The translations under genes were made by a program, and so were the position numbers. A stretch of 64,000 nt of DNA from contig NZ_JAFFPU010000029.1 of NCBI RefSeq assembly GCF_016919175.1, positions 70,205 through 134,204 on the forward strand, written 5' to 3'. The notes beneath the pieces were generated by a model, which made no database searches, was not told the DNA's origin, and worked only from the letters and a program-made list of their open reading frames with translations. Positions 20,157 through 31,294 of the stretch are shown here, one piece after another (position 1 is the stretch's first letter; the number at the start of each line of letters is the position of its first letter). The stretch is from Leptospira ainlahdjerensis. GTDB lineage: Bacteria > Spirochaetota > Leptospiria > Leptospirales > Leptospiraceae.

Positions 20157-21866
20157 ATGAACGGAAACGAACTTCCTAAAAAAGAAAGCGTAGAATCAAA
20201 ACCGGTCATACTCTTGGTCGACGACGAATTGATCATTTTGAGGGGACTCAAAGAACAACTCAAACTCGCATTCGGAAAGGAATACGATATCGAGACCGCG
20301 GAAGACGCCGAATGCGCTTGGGAAATTTTAGAAGAATATCTAAGTCTCGGGATCGATATTCCCGTCGTGATCTGCGATCAAGTGATGCCTGGAGTCAAAG
20401 GGGACGAACTTCTCATCAGGATTCACAATCGAAATCCGGATATCCGAAAGATCATGCTTACGGGTCAGGCTTCCGCGGACGCCGTGGGAAACGCTTTGAA
20501 CCATGCGAACTTGTATCGTTATCTTTCCAAACCTTGGGATTCGAACGATTTGATTCTAACGATTCGAGAGGCCCTCAAATCCTATTTTAAGGACGTCTCG
20601 CTCATGGACCTCAATCAGAAATTGGAGAAAACGCTTCTTTATGACAAGGAGACCGGACTTCCCAATTTGGAAAGTCTTCGCAGGGCTCTGGATGAAAAAG
20701 AGATTCGAGGAATTCCTTCTACACTTTCCGTGATCCGAATCGAATCTTCCACTTCTACAACTCATCATTTCGGAGTCGGGGTATATCACAAAGTTCTCAA
20801 TCAATTCTTAAATTCACTTTCCGCATTTTTGGGAAAGTCGGGAAGATTATTTCATCTCTATCAAGACGAGGTAGCGGTTCTTTCCGATATCGAGGAAAGT
20901 AAATTCCATTCTCTTTTGGCTGCGTTTCGGATTCTTCTCAGATCGGAATATCTGGAGGCGGACGGAATTTCTTTTCGAGTGAACGTTTCTATCGGAGTCG
21001 CAACCGACTATTCTGCGTTATACTATAAGGCGAGAATCGCCATGATGAACGCGGCTCAAAACAGCGAACTCGAATTGATGCAATACTCCAATTCGATGGA
21101 AGAAGGGGATCAGTATCAGATAAATCTGATCCTCGGAAGAAAGCTGAATGAAGCAATCAATGCGGGTAACGTGATTCCTTTTTTTCAGGGAATTTACGAC
21201 AATAAACTCGAGAAAATTACGAAATTTGAATGTCTTGCAAGAATCCAAGACGGGGACCAGATTTATTCACCCGCGAGTTTTATCTCGATAGCTAGATCGA
21301 CGGGGATCATCCGACTTTTGACGCCGATCATGATCGAAAAATCGCTTCGATACTTTTCAAAACATCCTGATTATTCCTTTTCGATTAACATCTCCGAATC
21401 CGATCTTGAAAAAAAAGGTTTTGCACTTTGGGTCTCGAGTCGCCTGCAACACTACGGAATTTTTCCCGAAAGATTGACTCTTGAAATTTTAGAAACGGAT
21501 CGGCTATCCGCGGGAGATCGGGGATTGGAGACGATCCGGGAACTCAAGGAATGCTGCTGTAAGATCGCGATCGACGACTTCGGAGTGGATCAATCCAATT
21601 TTGAAAGATTGATGGAGATTGATCCCGATTATATCAAAATCGACGGTAAGTTTATCAAAGGGATTCACTTGAGTCAGACACCTTTTCTTCTTACCTCTGC
21701 AATGACGGAAATGGCTCATCGTATCGGAGCTAAGGTGATCGCGGAATTTGTAGCCGGGAAAGAAGAATTTGACACCGTTCGTTCTCTCGGGGTGGAGTTT
21801 TGCCAGGGTTATTATATTATGGAGCCGTCTCCGGAGATTCTTCCTATCCCTCGGGTTTCGCCTTAA
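20157..21866 (+). CDS. response regulator with degenerate GGDEF and EAL domains
   Basis: 569 residues. Receiver ~17-140: LLVDDE acidic patch, phospho-acceptor Asp74 in [14 protein letters not shown], and YLSKPWD lysine. Then a GGDEF-like domain ~160-310 starting [16 protein letters not shown], whose signature has decayed to YQDEV, so it is probably not a cyclase. EAL domain ~320-565: FECLAR (EAL as ECL), [34 protein letters not shown] and FCQGYY, so the metal and catalytic positions are kept. Likely a phosphorylation-controlled c-di-GMP phosphodiesterase. Its receiver closely resembles the stand-alone receiver next door. Confidence 0.93.
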   Translation: MNGNELPKKESVESKPVILLVDDELIILRGLKEQLKLAFGKEYDIETAEDAECAWEILEEYLSLGIDIPVVICDQVMPGVKGDELLIRIHNRNPDIRKIMLTGQASADAVGNALNHANLYRYLSKPWDSNDLILTIREALKSYFKDVSLMDLNQKLEKTLLYDKETGLPNLESLRRALDEKEIRGIPSTLSVIRIESSTSTTHHFGVGVYHKVLNQFLNSLSAFLGKSGRLFHLYQDEVAVLSDIEESKFHSLLAAFRILLRSEYLEADGISFRVNVSIGVATDYSALYYKARIAMMNAAQNSELELMQYSNSMEEGDQYQINLILGRKLNEAINAGNVIPFFQGIYDNKLEKITKFECLARIQDGDQIYSPASFISIARSTGIIRLLTPIMIEKSLRYFSKHPDYSFSINISESDLEKKGFALWVSSRLQHYGIFPERLTLEILETDRLSAGDRGLETIRELKECCCKIAIDDFGVDQSNFERLMEIDPDYIKIDGKFIKGIHLSQTPFLLTSAMTEMAHRIGAKVIAEFVAGKEEFDTVRSLGVEFCQGYYIMEPSPEILPIPRVSP

Positions 21867-21981
21867 AAGGGTTTGTCATTTTTTTCCAAAATTGACTTGC
21901 CATTATTTTTTTTCCAAATAGTGTAACACCTTGCGTTTTTTTACGATTAGGCGAGTCGAATAAAATAGGTGAGTGTGTCAG

Positions 21982-22371
21982 TTGGATAAGGCAATTCTTT
22001 TTGTAGACGATGAAGCTCTGATACTTATGAGCATGAAATCTCAGGTGAAACGTCATCTCGGGGACGGATACCGATACGAAACCGCATTGGACGCCGGAGA
22101 AGCCTGGCAGATCATTGAAGAGCTGGTTCACGAAGAAGTCAGAATTCTTATCATCATTTCCGATTGGTTGATGCCCAACGTAAAAGGGGATGAGTTCCTC
22201 AGACAAGTTCACAGCAAGTATCCCGAGATCCAGAAGGTGATCGTAACGGGCCACGCCGACGATTCTTCCATCGAAGCTTTGAAAAAGGAAATCAATCTGC
22301 GTTCTTATCTCAAAAAACCTTGGGATGAAAAAGAATTGGTTTCTACGATCACAACCGCTCTCCAGGGATAA
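21982..22371 (+). CDS. stand-alone response regulator receiver
   Basis: 129 residues, a single receiver domain: ILFVDDE, phospho-acceptor Asp61 in IISDWLMPN, VIVTGHADD and YLKKPWDEK. A TTG at 21982 is preferred to GTG 21973 because AGGTGAG (21967-21973) gives an 8-base spacer. The receiver shares unusual features with that of the upstream EAL protein (ETALDAGEAWQIIEEL versus [16 protein letters not shown]), suggesting duplication and a common kinase. It lies tail-to-tail with the giant histidine kinase, 58 bases apart. No output domain, so it may shuttle phosphate or act by protein binding. Confidence 0.9.
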   Translation: MDKAILFVDDEALILMSMKSQVKRHLGDGYRYETALDAGEAWQIIEELVHEEVRILIIISDWLMPNVKGDEFLRQVHSKYPEIQKVIVTGHADDSSIEALKKEINLRSYLKKPWDEKELVSTITTALQG

Positions 22372-22429
22372 AACCCCTTCCCTTTGAATCAAGGTTCCTT
22401 TTGTTTTTTTACAATCCACAAAACACGGA

Positions 22430-25400
22430 TTAGGCGTTTTCGGTAAGAATCGGGAGATAGATCTTAAAAGAAGTCATCCCCGGAACACTTTCTAGTTCGA
22501 TCTTTCCGTCGTGTTTTTGGACGATCTTTTTTACGATGTCGAGCCCGAGCCCGCTTCCTTCTCCGGGAGCTTTTGTGGTAAAGAAGGGTTCGAAAATTCT
22601 TTCCTGAATTTCAGCGGGAATTCCGGGGCCGTTGTCCTTTACTTCCACCATCAACTCGTCGCCCGTTTTTTTTAACCGAATTAGGATCGTTCCTTTAAAC
22701 TGCATCGCCTGTAAAGAATTGTAAATGAGGTTCGTCCAGATATGAAGGAGGTCGTCGGGAAAACAAAGAATAGGGGGAACCTCCTCGAAGTCCTTTTGAA
22801 GATCCACTCCTTTTTTGAGCTGATTGTGATAGATCGTAAGAACCGTTTCGATCGTGTCCTTGACCGAAGCGAGAATTCTTTCTCCGGCGATATCGAAATG
22901 GGAGAAGTTTTTGAGGGCGTAAAGAATTTTGGAGATTCTATCCACCGCGATTTGAATCGTCTTTGTATTTCTAAAAAAGAAGGATTCCAAGGAAGAATAT
23001 TCCAATATCATTTCGGATTGTTCCAATAGAAGAAGGGGAACGAACTTTTCAGGTAATTCTCCGATTCCCATATCGACTAACGTGTCTGCGTAGGAAGCCG
23101 CGAGTCGCGCGGGTATTTTACGGGATTCTAATACGTTTGTGATCGCTTTTTTGCGGCTTCTTTGTTCCATCCCCGTAAAGTGTTCGTTGCCGGAAATTGC
23201 TTTTTCTATAAACTCGGCGAACAATTCCCTCGATTCGGAATCCAAGGAACCCATTGCGAGTTGCACGTCGGGGAGAAGGGAACGAAATTGATTGAGACAT
23301 TCTTGAATATTTTGATTGGAGGCTTGGACGGCTCCGATCGGATTGTTGATTTCGTGCGCGATTCCCGCCATAAGCTGACCTAACGCGGCCATTTTTTCGG
23401 ATTGAATCAGCTGGGATTGGGTTTTTTTTAAATTCTCCAACGTATTCTCTAATTCCGTTTTTTGGATTTCGATGAGTTTGTTTCTAACCCGGATTTCGTT
23501 GTTCACGATTCTGAGTTCTTCTGCCTCCTTAAACGGAGACGTGTCGATTACGTTGACTGAGTAGAAGAGCTTTCCTTTGTTGATAAACGTTCTGACACTT
23601 ACGATTGCGGGAAAAAAAAGGCCGTTCTTTTTTCTGGCTACGATTTCCGTAGAATCCTTTCCTCCCAATGAAAAGTTTCTTTTTCTCAAATCCTTTAGGG
23701 AACTTCTGGAAAGGAGCCGAATCAAATTCAGTCCGGCCGCTTCTTTTGCTGAATATCCGAATAACTTTTGAAAGGCGGGATTGGAATCGTCGATTCGAAT
23801 ATTCCCTTTTTCTAATAAAATGATCGCTTCGTTCGAAAATTGATAAAAGGTCTGAAACCTCATCTCGGACGTTTTGAGTTCTTCTTCCGCTTTTTTTCTT
23901 TCGGTGATATCGGTTACCGTTCCTACGATTCGAAGGGGTTGAAAATTCCGATCCCGATAGAGTTTTCCCTTGGATTCGATCCACGCTAGTTCGTCGTTCG
24001 GTAAAAGTAGCCGGTGTTGAAAATAATAGTCGTCTCCCGGATTTTTACCTGTGAGAAGATTTTGAATGGTTTTTTCCAAAAGAGGTTTGTCTTCAGGATG
24101 TGTCAGATCGGAGACCGCCTTGAGATTGGCTTTGAATCCGTCTGCGTCCGTTCTAAAAATCTGAAACGCTTTTTCGGACCAAGTGATCCTGTCTTCTTTT
24201 ATATCCCAGCTCCAGTTTCCCATATTCGCCGCGTTGAGCGCGAGACGAAGTCTTTCTTCGCTGTCCTTTAACATCTCTTCGGCTTTTTTCTTTTCGGCGA
24301 TATCGATCATCGCCCCCATCATACGAAAGGGCTGGTTGTTTCCGTCGTAGATAAAAATTCCGCGGTCTTCGACTAAAATATACGCTCCGTGTTTGGTCCT
24401 AAATCTGTAAATGGAACGAAATTTGGAGTGTTTTGCCATCGATTCTTCCATTTCACGTAAAACTCGAACTAAATCGTTCGGGTGGACGGATTCTATTCGT
24501 TTATCTATATTAAAATTTTGGAATTCTTCAAGTTTAAATCCTGTCAGCGAAAAAACGGCGCCGGCCCATGTCACTTTCCCTGTGGAGATATCGTAGTCAT
24601 AAACGATACTTCCGGTTTGTTCAGCAACGGTTCTGTATCTTTCCTCACTCTCTTTGAGGGCCCTTTCCTTTAAGACGTTTTCCGTGATATCGGTAACTAA
24701 AAATACGAGGGATTGAATTTCACCCTTTTGATTTTTTACCGGCGAACCGTTTACGGAAAGATATTTTACATCTCCGTTTTCTGTCACGATCGCATGTCGA
24801 ATGTCGTAGACCGGCGCTCCGGTTTTTATTACCTGCGTAAACGGCTGGTCTTTCTCTTTCCATTCTCCTCCATCGAGCGACTTTGCTTTCCATTTTGGAG
24901 AATTGTATTTTCGGGAGGTTATTTCGGAATTTCGAATCCCTAAAACGTGTTCCGAACTTTTATTTGCATAGAGTATTTCGCCTTCCGTGTTTAAGACCGT
25001 GATCGAAGTCGCGCTGTTTTCCGTGATGGACGAGAGAAGGTCTCTTTCCTGTTTCAGCTCGTCTTCCACTCTTTTTCTTTCAAGCGCATTGATGATGATC
25101 TCCGCGAAGTTTCTTAAGAGTTGATTTTCCAGACGATCGAGATCTGGTTCTTTTCGGATTCCTATGTTTTCGGATCCGAAACCGAGTCTTCCTTTTAGAG
25201 CGCCGCCGATCATTAAGGGGATTGCGAGAAAAGATTGAAATCCGTTTCGGAAAAAAAGGTCGAGATCGGATTTTGTGCCGGAAGGAAGGTCCTCCAGTTT
25301 TTCGATCTTAGCGATTCGTCCCGCCTTCATTTCTCCAGTGATAAAACTGTTCGGATCGATCGATTCTATCTGATTTAGATTTTCTTTCTGAATTTTTGCT

Positions 25401-26872
25401 TTTGGATGAATCCATTCATAGATCACTTTTCTGGTTGTATATTTCGAGTTGTAGAGAACGATACTGGCTCTCTGCATATTGAGAAAGAGAGAAAGTTTTT
25501 CCAGAGCGGATAGAATCGTTTGAGAAATCTCATGGGAAGGAAGGTTGATGATTTCGCTCGAAACTTTTGTGGTCAACGTTTCGAATCCGAGACGGTATTG
25601 AAGAAGCCTTTCACTTTTTCTCTTTTCACTGACGTCCAAAATCGAACCGATGATCTTTTTAAGTTCTCCTTTTTCGTCGGTTATCAATTCGCTCTGGTTC
25701 AGGATCGTTTTAGTCTTACCGGAAATCGTGACGATTCTATATTCGATTTCACGAATGTATTTATTTTTAACCGCGTCTTTGAAATAGTTCAGAACCCTGG
25801 TTTGATCATCGGGATGAATCAGTTCGATACCGTAGATTCCCTTGGAGGATAAATTCTCAAGTTCGTAAATTTTCCCGAGATATTCCGAGACAAACATCGT
25901 TTCGTTTGTGAGATCGAATTCCCAGGAGCCTAACCCGGCCAACTTTTGGGAACGGGAAAGAGCGGCTTCTTTTTCTATCAAAAGTTGCTCCGCTTTTTTT
26001 CTCCGATCGATATCTGCGTGGATCCCGTACATCTTAAGCGGTTTACCGTTTGCATCGTAGTCTTGGAGTTTTCCAACGGTAAGAATCCACTTCCAAGAAC
26101 CGTCCTTGCATTTTAAACGGAATTCACATTCGTAGACGGGAGTTTCTCCGGACATGTATCGATTCAGGGCTTGCTCAGCCAAGGGAAGGTCTTCCGGATG
26201 CAACAGGGATTTCCAAGTATCGACGTGCGGTGCGAGTTCGTTCAGCTTGTAACCGAGCATTTCAGCCCAATATTCGTTGTAAGAATTGCCGTTAGTCGGA
26301 ATATCCCATTCCCAGAGTCCCAGTTCTCCGCCGTAAATTGCTGATTCCAGACGTTTCTGATTTTTTTTGAGTTCGTCTTTGATCTTTTTTTGATCTCGAA
26401 TATCCAGAATACTTCCGCGAACTAAAAGTTTTTCTCCTGGAAGAGAGATCAATCGAACTTCGCAAGAAATGATTTCCCCCGATTTGGATTGGTGAAGCCA
26501 TTCAAAGGTGACTAACTCGCCTTGACTCGCTCTTTTGAGATATCCGATCGCGGCTTCTTCGCTGGACCTTCCGTCTTCTTGAAAGTGAGGGCTGATCTCA
26601 ACCGGGCCGATCGTTTGAAATTCTTCTCGAGAATAACCGAAAAGATCCGAGGCCCTTTGATTGACCGACTGGAACTTTCCGGTTTCCATATTTAGGATCA
26701 CGATCGCGTCCGGAGAATTTTCGATGATCTGAGAAATTCTTTTTTCGGCTTTGAGGAGGGATTCTTTTAAGAATTCGTGTTCACGTAGTTGATTCTCCAG
26801 AGATCGGATCCGAAGTCTGGACTCTTCTAATTCTTTTTTTAAATTCTCGAAAGAATCGGAGTCAGGATTCAT
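22430..26872 (-). CDS. 1480-residue multi-PAS/GAF histidine kinase
   Basis: Soluble sensor kinase. Order by eye: coiled coil 1-45, PAS ~45-165, PAS ~170-290 (GELGLWEWDI), PAS ~300-420 (GLGSWEFDL), GAF ~430-600, then four more PAS (~610-1110), each followed by a PAC-like ITERKKAEEEL type ending. Phospho-acceptor His1173 lies in AGIAHEINNPIGA. About 150 residues separate this helix from the next typical DHp segment (ISKILYALKNFSHFD), an unusually long insertion. ATPase domain: IWTNLIYNSLQAM, VKDNGPGIP, FEPFFTTK and GSGLGL. No receiver and no transmembrane helix. It likely phosphorylates the two convergent receivers (20157, 21982), by inference from context. Confidence 0.94.
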   Translation of the reverse strand: MNPDSDSFENLKKELEESRLRIRSLENQLREHEFLKESLLKAEKRISQIIENSPDAIVILNMETGKFQSVNQRASDLFGYSREEFQTIGPVEISPHFQEDGRSSEEAAIGYLKRASQGELVTFEWLHQSKSGEIISCEVRLISLPGEKLLVRGSILDIRDQKKIKDELKKNQKRLESAIYGGELGLWEWDIPTNGNSYNEYWAEMLGYKLNELAPHVDTWKSLLHPEDLPLAEQALNRYMSGETPVYECEFRLKCKDGSWKWILTVGKLQDYDANGKPLKMYGIHADIDRRKKAEQLLIEKEAALSRSQKLAGLGSWEFDLTNETMFVSEYLGKIYELENLSSKGIYGIELIHPDDQTRVLNYFKDAVKNKYIREIEYRIVTISGKTKTILNQSELITDEKGELKKIIGSILDVSEKRKSERLLQYRLGFETLTTKVSSEIINLPSHEISQTILSALEKLSLFLNMQRASIVLYNSKYTTRKVIYEWIHPKAKIQKENLNQIESIDPNSFITGEMKAGRIAKIEKLEDLPSGTKSDLDLFFRNGFQSFLAIPLMIGGALKGRLGFGSENIGIRKEPDLDRLENQLLRNFAEIIINALERKRVEDELKQERDLLSSITENSATSITVLNTEGEILYANKSSEHVLGIRNSEITSRKYNSPKWKAKSLDGGEWKEKDQPFTQVIKTGAPVYDIRHAIVTENGDVKYLSVNGSPVKNQKGEIQSLVFLVTDITENVLKERALKESEERYRTVAEQTGSIVYDYDISTGKVTWAGAVFSLTGFKLEEFQNFNIDKRIESVHPNDLVRVLREMEESMAKHSKFRSIYRFRTKHGAYILVEDRGIFIYDGNNQPFRMMGAMIDIAEKKKAEEMLKDSEERLRLALNAANMGNWSWDIKEDRITWSEKAFQIFRTDADGFKANLKAVSDLTHPEDKPLLEKTIQNLLTGKNPGDDYYFQHRLLLPNDELAWIESKGKLYRDRNFQPLRIVGTVTDITERKKAEEELKTSEMRFQTFYQFSNEAIILLEKGNIRIDDSNPAFQKLFGYSAKEAAGLNLIRLLSRSSLKDLRKRNFSLGGKDSTEIVARKKNGLFFPAIVSVRTFINKGKLFYSVNVIDTSPFKEAEELRIVNNEIRVRNKLIEIQKTELENTLENLKKTQSQLIQSEKMAALGQLMAGIAHEINNPIGAVQASNQNIQECLNQFRSLLPDVQLAMGSLDSESRELFAEFIEKAISGNEHFTGMEQRSRKKAITNVLESRKIPARLAASYADTLVDMGIGELPEKFVPLLLLEQSEMILEYSSLESFFFRNTKTIQIAVDRISKILYALKNFSHFDIAGERILASVKDTIETVLTIYHNQLKKGVDLQKDFEEVPPILCFPDDLLHIWTNLIYNSLQAMQFKGTILIRLKKTGDELMVEVKDNGPGIPAEIQERIFEPFFTTKAPGEGSGLGLDIVKKIVQKHDGKIELESVPGMTSFKIYLPILTENA

Positions 26873-27320
26873 GATTATTTTTCCTCAATAAGATCCTTAA
26901 AACGAAAGAATCAAGATAGATTAGAATTTTATGATTTCCTAAAAAAAAATTCTTTTTGAAAACCGAATCCGAAAAAGGAAAACCCGAAACAAAATCGAAA
27001 AAACAAACCGCGTTCGTTAAGATCGGATCTAAGAATAGAGCCTGTTCCGCTTGTGAGAAGAACCCCCTCTTGAGGGAAACAGCGGCCGTCGGCTTATGTC
27101 TTAAATGAGCGTGATTTATCATTTTCCAATACAAAAGGTGAAGGAAGTCGTTCGGAATCGTTTTCGAAATTCAATCGATCCAAATTCTTTTTTCAAATTC
27201 TATTAGCGTTTTCGAATTAAAATTTTGATCTTTTCAAAAATCGGATGTTGATCCTCCGCATTTAGACGGTGGAAGCGCCGATCTTGAATCCAACAGTCGA
27301 GCAGGAAGTCGATTATAAGA
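26873..27320. other. region upstream of the giant kinase gene, no gene seen
   Basis: A+T-rich leader of the kinase. A GC-richer patch around 27040-27100 has a short CCCTC-TTGA-GGG hairpin. A minus-strand frame here lacks a ribosome binding site and overlaps the kinase start, so it was not called. Confidence 0.5.
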
Positions 27321-27605
27321 TTACAGTTCTTTCTTGTAAATCAGCGTTAAACTTTTAGTGAATTTTGCTCCAAAAAGACGTACTTTTGTCTCAATTCGAA
27401 TGGGCCTTCCACTTTCGATTTTTGAAAGATCGTCTAATTGTGCTTCGTCGAAAGAAAAAGTTTTTCCGAGTTGATTCTTGTTATAGTCTCCTGTTTCTGT
27501 GATTCTTCCCGGATTGTATCGAAACAAGGAACTTGAATTCGGATTCGTTTCTGTTTGATAATTTGAAAAATTGGAAATAAAAAATTGATAGGGTCGGAAG
27601 TTTAT
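27321..27605 (-). pseudogene. possible 3' remnant of an unknown gene
   Basis: Minus-strand frame ending at TAA near 27321 reads protein-like (QLGKTFSFDEAQLDDLSKI, then RPIRIETKVRLFGAKFTKSL). Only TTG 27527 is a possible start, without a Shine-Dalgarno. The same frame stays open upstream into the divergent outer-membrane protein gene with continuing plausible sequence (FFISNFSNYQTETNPN). This looks like the C-terminal end of a gene whose 5' part is lost, rather than a complete small protein. No family recognised; the left boundary at 27605 is arbitrary. Confidence 0.35.
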
Positions 27606-29145
27606 GAAGCCAAATGTATTTCTTTTGTTTTTTGTCTTTTCCCTTTTTACATCCTCTCTTATGGCGGCGGATATCGTACGTTTAAAAAGCGGTTTGATCT
27701 ACCGTGGTAAGGTGATTTTGGAGGACGATGAAAAAGTCCTCCTCGCCGAAAACGAGGACTTCATTCGATACATCAATAAAGAAAGTGTCTTTAGCGTGAC
27801 CTACGAAAAAGGTCAGGATAAAGGAAAAAATTCGGTCACATCCGATAAAACCACTGCCCCTTCCAAAGCGGAGTCGACTCAGACAAATCCTTATGCGGGA
27901 ATCGCGGCGCCCATCGAAAGGGAACCGCCGCACGCGGGCAGTCAAGGAAAGGATACAACGATCGACGTGACCCACGAGATCGTCTCGGACTTTATCTGGC
28001 GCGGTCTGAGTTTTTCGGGTGAAATGGCAAATCGAAGAAGAAACGAAAGTTATCCTTCGACAACGTTCGTTCCATCCTATCAGCCTACGATCAATATCAA
28101 TACTCCGTTAAAGGGATTTATGGTTCAGTTTTGGGGAAACTTTCAGTTGAACGAAAGAAACGATCGAGACAGCGACGGACGTTTTCAACTTTCTCCCGGC
28201 GGAGCCGGACCCGCTTATCCGGGACAAGGGCTTCCCTTTACGGCGCCTAATCCGGATTTGGCGAATCAAAGTTGTGTTTATGAAACGCAGTCAAACGTAG
28301 CTAACGGGAATTATACGACGGGGCCTACCTGCGGCGGTTTGGCGCCTCGGCCTTATAAGGAACAAAACGGTATGAAACGTGCTGACGGTTTATTCTACGC
28401 GTTTTATTATACGTTTGAAAAAACGAGTTGGGGAAAGTTCACTGTAGGAACTTGGTTCTACAATACGTTTAACAAAAACCCCGGTTATGTTTCCGCTCCT
28501 TTGGGGGGATACAATTCCCTTGCGGCGCAAGGAGTAACAAGTTCGAACAACACTTCCAATCAGGTAACCCGGCTCGCTTGGCAGGAATATTATATCTTCT
28601 GGCAGCTTCCGTTTCTTTCCTACGTCACTCCTACCATTTCTTTTTATACTCAGATGAGTCAGGAGAACGCCGGATTGATGGCCGGTAAAAACTACCTCTC
28701 TCTTTACATGAGTCACGAATATTTCAGCGAGAAGTTTTTTAGAATTACTCCTGCGGTCAATATCGGCTACGCGATGTCGAATAACATCGTGGACAATCGA
28801 AACGGGATACAGGATATCACGAGCAGTTTGACTTTCTATTTTGGAAAGTTCTTTATCAAGGGCAATCACGTCTATAGACCGAATTTGTATATGTATGATA
28901 CCGATAATTATTACGGAGCTACTGGAGGATTCGTGAACCGAAATACGAAGGACGGGTTGATCGTGGATCCTTCAAAGGTAAACGGTCCAATCAATCAGTA
29001 TTTACTCGATCAAATCGCGAGTAGTCCGCTGATTCCGGACGCGGGCGACGGATCCTTAAGACAGATGATTCGAGAATCGTATTTGTTGCAGAAAATCCCC
29101 GCTCATTTGTTTTGGTTTAGTATCGGTTTTTCACACAGCTTCTAA
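27604..29145 (+). CDS. outer-membrane beta-barrel protein
   Basis: 513 residues. Signal peptide 1-21 ending SSLMAA. Residues 22-75 form a small domain (IVRLKSGLIYRGKVILEDDEK ... YINKESVFSVTYEKG) resembling the short N-terminal modules seen on spirochaetal surface proteins. A Ser/Thr/Lys linker follows, and from ~120 a barrel of alternating aromatic strands begins with HEIVSDFIWRGLSFSGE, similar to TorF-type putative porins. It ends FSIGFSHSF, the C-terminal aromatic BamA-recognition signature. Transport substrate unknown. A chemoreceptor starts 34 bases later, so the two may be co-transcribed. Confidence 0.85.
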   Translation: MKPNVFLLFFVFSLFTSSLMAADIVRLKSGLIYRGKVILEDDEKVLLAENEDFIRYINKESVFSVTYEKGQDKGKNSVTSDKTTAPSKAESTQTNPYAGIAAPIEREPPHAGSQGKDTTIDVTHEIVSDFIWRGLSFSGEMANRRRNESYPSTTFVPSYQPTININTPLKGFMVQFWGNFQLNERNDRDSDGRFQLSPGGAGPAYPGQGLPFTAPNPDLANQSCVYETQSNVANGNYTTGPTCGGLAPRPYKEQNGMKRADGLFYAFYYTFEKTSWGKFTVGTWFYNTFNKNPGYVSAPLGGYNSLAAQGVTSSNNTSNQVTRLAWQEYYIFWQLPFLSYVTPTISFYTQMSQENAGLMAGKNYLSLYMSHEYFSEKFFRITPAVNIGYAMSNNIVDNRNGIQDITSSLTFYFGKFFIKGNHVYRPNLYMYDTDNYYGATGGFVNRNTKDGLIVDPSKVNGPINQYLLDQIASSPLIPDAGDGSLRQMIRESYLLQKIPAHLFWFSIGFSHSF

Positions 29146-29179
29146 AAAATATAAAGAGACAAATTAGTCCAGGAACATC

Positions 29180-31294
29180 ATGAGCATACGGTTTAGAATT
29201 TCGTTATATCTTTCTCTCATTTTATTGGCGGGTAGTATTGCGATCACTACGATCAACACGATTACCACGTATTTTAAACTTACGGAAGATATCAGAGATT
29301 CCTCCTATTTGGTCGCGTCGCGATACGCTTTTGAGATTCAGGATTTTTTTGATAAGGCTCTCGGAGGTTTGAGAGGATTAGAATTCCAACTGGCCCACGC
29401 AAGACCGAGCCGGGAAGAGACGATAGAAACGTTGAAGGACCTTGCGAAATCGGATCCGAATTATTTCGGTGCCTGGTCCGTATTCGAACCCGGAAAATTC
29501 GATTCCAAAGACTCACAGTATAAAAACAAACTGGGGTATGACGCCACTGGAAGATTTATTCCTTATATCAACAAGGCCGCAGGGCAGGACAAACCGTTGG
29601 TTTTAGAGCCCGTGATTTACTATGAAAATCAGGATGCGAGCGGATATTTTTACAACGTTCCGAAAAAGACCGGGCTCGATTTTATAGCGGACCCGTTTGC
29701 GTATCCCGTTTCCGGAAAAGAAATTCTGATGATCTCAGTTGTAAAACCGGTTCGAAGAGAGGGGCAGGTTGTCGGAGTGGTCGGAATGGACATCACGATG
29801 GAGAATATGCAGAAGATGCTCGCTCCGATACGTCCGTATCAGGGAGAAGGATATCTGAGTTTGATTTCACCGGGAGGTTTTTACGCAGCAAACGGGCAAG
29901 AGCCTGGCTTGGTCGGAAAAGACATTCAAGATCCTGAATGGAAGAAAAAGATCATAGAGGGAAGTGAAAAACAGGAACTTCAGATCCTGAAAAAAGACGG
30001 GGCGACACATTTTTTCTATTCATTCTTTTTAGGAAATTACGATAAGAAATGGATTTTGGAAGTCAGCGTTCCCGATAACGTTTTCTGGAAGAATTTAGGA
30101 AGGATCATTCTGGAAACGGTAGCTTCCTCTCTGATCACGATGATTGTCATAGTAATCGTATTAAATCTAATATTCCAAAAATTGATTACGAAAGGAATCA
30201 ATGCTGCGATCTCGTTCTCCGAAGAAATCGCATCCGGGAATCTCGTAGTAAACAACGGATACGAAAGAACCGATGAAATTGGAAAGTTGCTTCAATCCTT
30301 GGATCGGATGAAGAATAACATCAAAGGAATTATTTTTGAAATTAAGGGATCTTCCGAATCCTTAAACTCGACTTCGGATAAAATGGCAGAGTCCTCAAAG
30401 AATTTTTACGACGTCGCACAAGAACAGGCGTCAGCTTCCGAAGAATCCTCAGCCGCAATCGAAGAGCTTGCGGCTTCCGCGGAAAACGTGGGGGACTCGA
30501 TGGTAAAGGCGATTTCGCACATGAAAGACATCGATGGAAACGTGATTCTTCTCAAAGAACAAATCGCAAGAATCAACGAAGAGATGAAGTCCTTAGCCTC
30601 GCTAGCCGGAGAATCTCAACAACAGGCGACGACCGGCGAAAGTTCGATGAATCAATCCACTAAGGCGATGGATGAAATCGGAGACAGCGCGTCAAGGATC
30701 AACGAAATTCTTTCCATCATCACCGATATTTCCGAAAAGACCAACTTACTCGCGTTAAATGCCGCGATCGAAGCCGCCAGGGCCGGAGAGGCAGGAAAAG
30801 GATTTGCCGTTGTCGCGGAAGAAATTTCCAAACTCGCATCCCAGACTTCCAATAGCGTTCAAGAGATCGGTCAGCTCGTGGAATCCACAAACCGCGCCGT
30901 TATGAACGGAACGAGCAAGGTAAAAGAAGCTTCCGGAATTCTCGCCAAGTTAAGAAGTTCCGTGGATATGTTCGGAGTTTCCGCGAAGAACGTTTTGGAT
31001 TCCGTCAACACACAGGAAAAAAATACGGAAAAGATACATCAAAGCGCGAGTTCTCTTATGAGTTTCAGTCTTCAGATAGAAGAAGCAGTTCAAGAACAAA
31101 AGCGCGCTTCTGAAGAAATCACAAAGACCATCCTCAGCATTTCGGAAGGAACGCAGGATATTGCGAGCGGCGCCGATGATCTCACAGGATTTTCCGGGAA
31201 TATGCACACTCAATCCGAGGCACTTCTTCGTTTGATCGATAAGTTTAAGATTTCCGAAAAGGAAGAAAGCGAATCCGATTCGAAAGGCAAGTGA
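29180..31294 (+). CDS. methyl-accepting chemotaxis protein with periplasmic Cache domain
   Basis: 704 residues. TM1 ~8-32; periplasmic dCache sensor ~40-290 ([40 protein letters not shown]); TM2 ~306-330; HAMP ~332-385 ([20 protein letters not shown]); signalling domain ~400-690. The hairpin tip reads [24 protein letters not shown], the sequence that docks CheA/CheW. Methylation helices flank it. No CheR-binding pentapeptide at the C-terminus. Ligand unknown; double-Cache receptors often bind amino acids or other small organics. It follows the outer-membrane barrel by 34 bases (CAGGA ribosome binding site), so porin and receptor may serve the same nutrient. Confidence 0.95.
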   Translation: MSIRFRISLYLSLILLAGSIAITTINTITTYFKLTEDIRDSSYLVASRYAFEIQDFFDKALGGLRGLEFQLAHARPSREETIETLKDLAKSDPNYFGAWSVFEPGKFDSKDSQYKNKLGYDATGRFIPYINKAAGQDKPLVLEPVIYYENQDASGYFYNVPKKTGLDFIADPFAYPVSGKEILMISVVKPVRREGQVVGVVGMDITMENMQKMLAPIRPYQGEGYLSLISPGGFYAANGQEPGLVGKDIQDPEWKKKIIEGSEKQELQILKKDGATHFFYSFFLGNYDKKWILEVSVPDNVFWKNLGRIILETVASSLITMIVIVIVLNLIFQKLITKGINAAISFSEEIASGNLVVNNGYERTDEIGKLLQSLDRMKNNIKGIIFEIKGSSESLNSTSDKMAESSKNFYDVAQEQASASEESSAAIEELAASAENVGDSMVKAISHMKDIDGNVILLKEQIARINEEMKSLASLAGESQQQATTGESSMNQSTKAMDEIGDSASRINEILSIITDISEKTNLLALNAAIEAARAGEAGKGFAVVAEEISKLASQTSNSVQEIGQLVESTNRAVMNGTSKVKEASGILAKLRSSVDMFGVSAKNVLDSVNTQEKNTEKIHQSASSLMSFSLQIEEAVQEQKRASEEITKTILSISEGTQDIASGADDLTGFSGNMHTQSEALLRLIDKFKISEKEESESDSKGK

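Noticed and set aside
26862..27134. 90-codon minus-strand frame upstream of the giant kinase
   Set aside because: It overlaps the kinase start in another frame and has no ribosome binding site.
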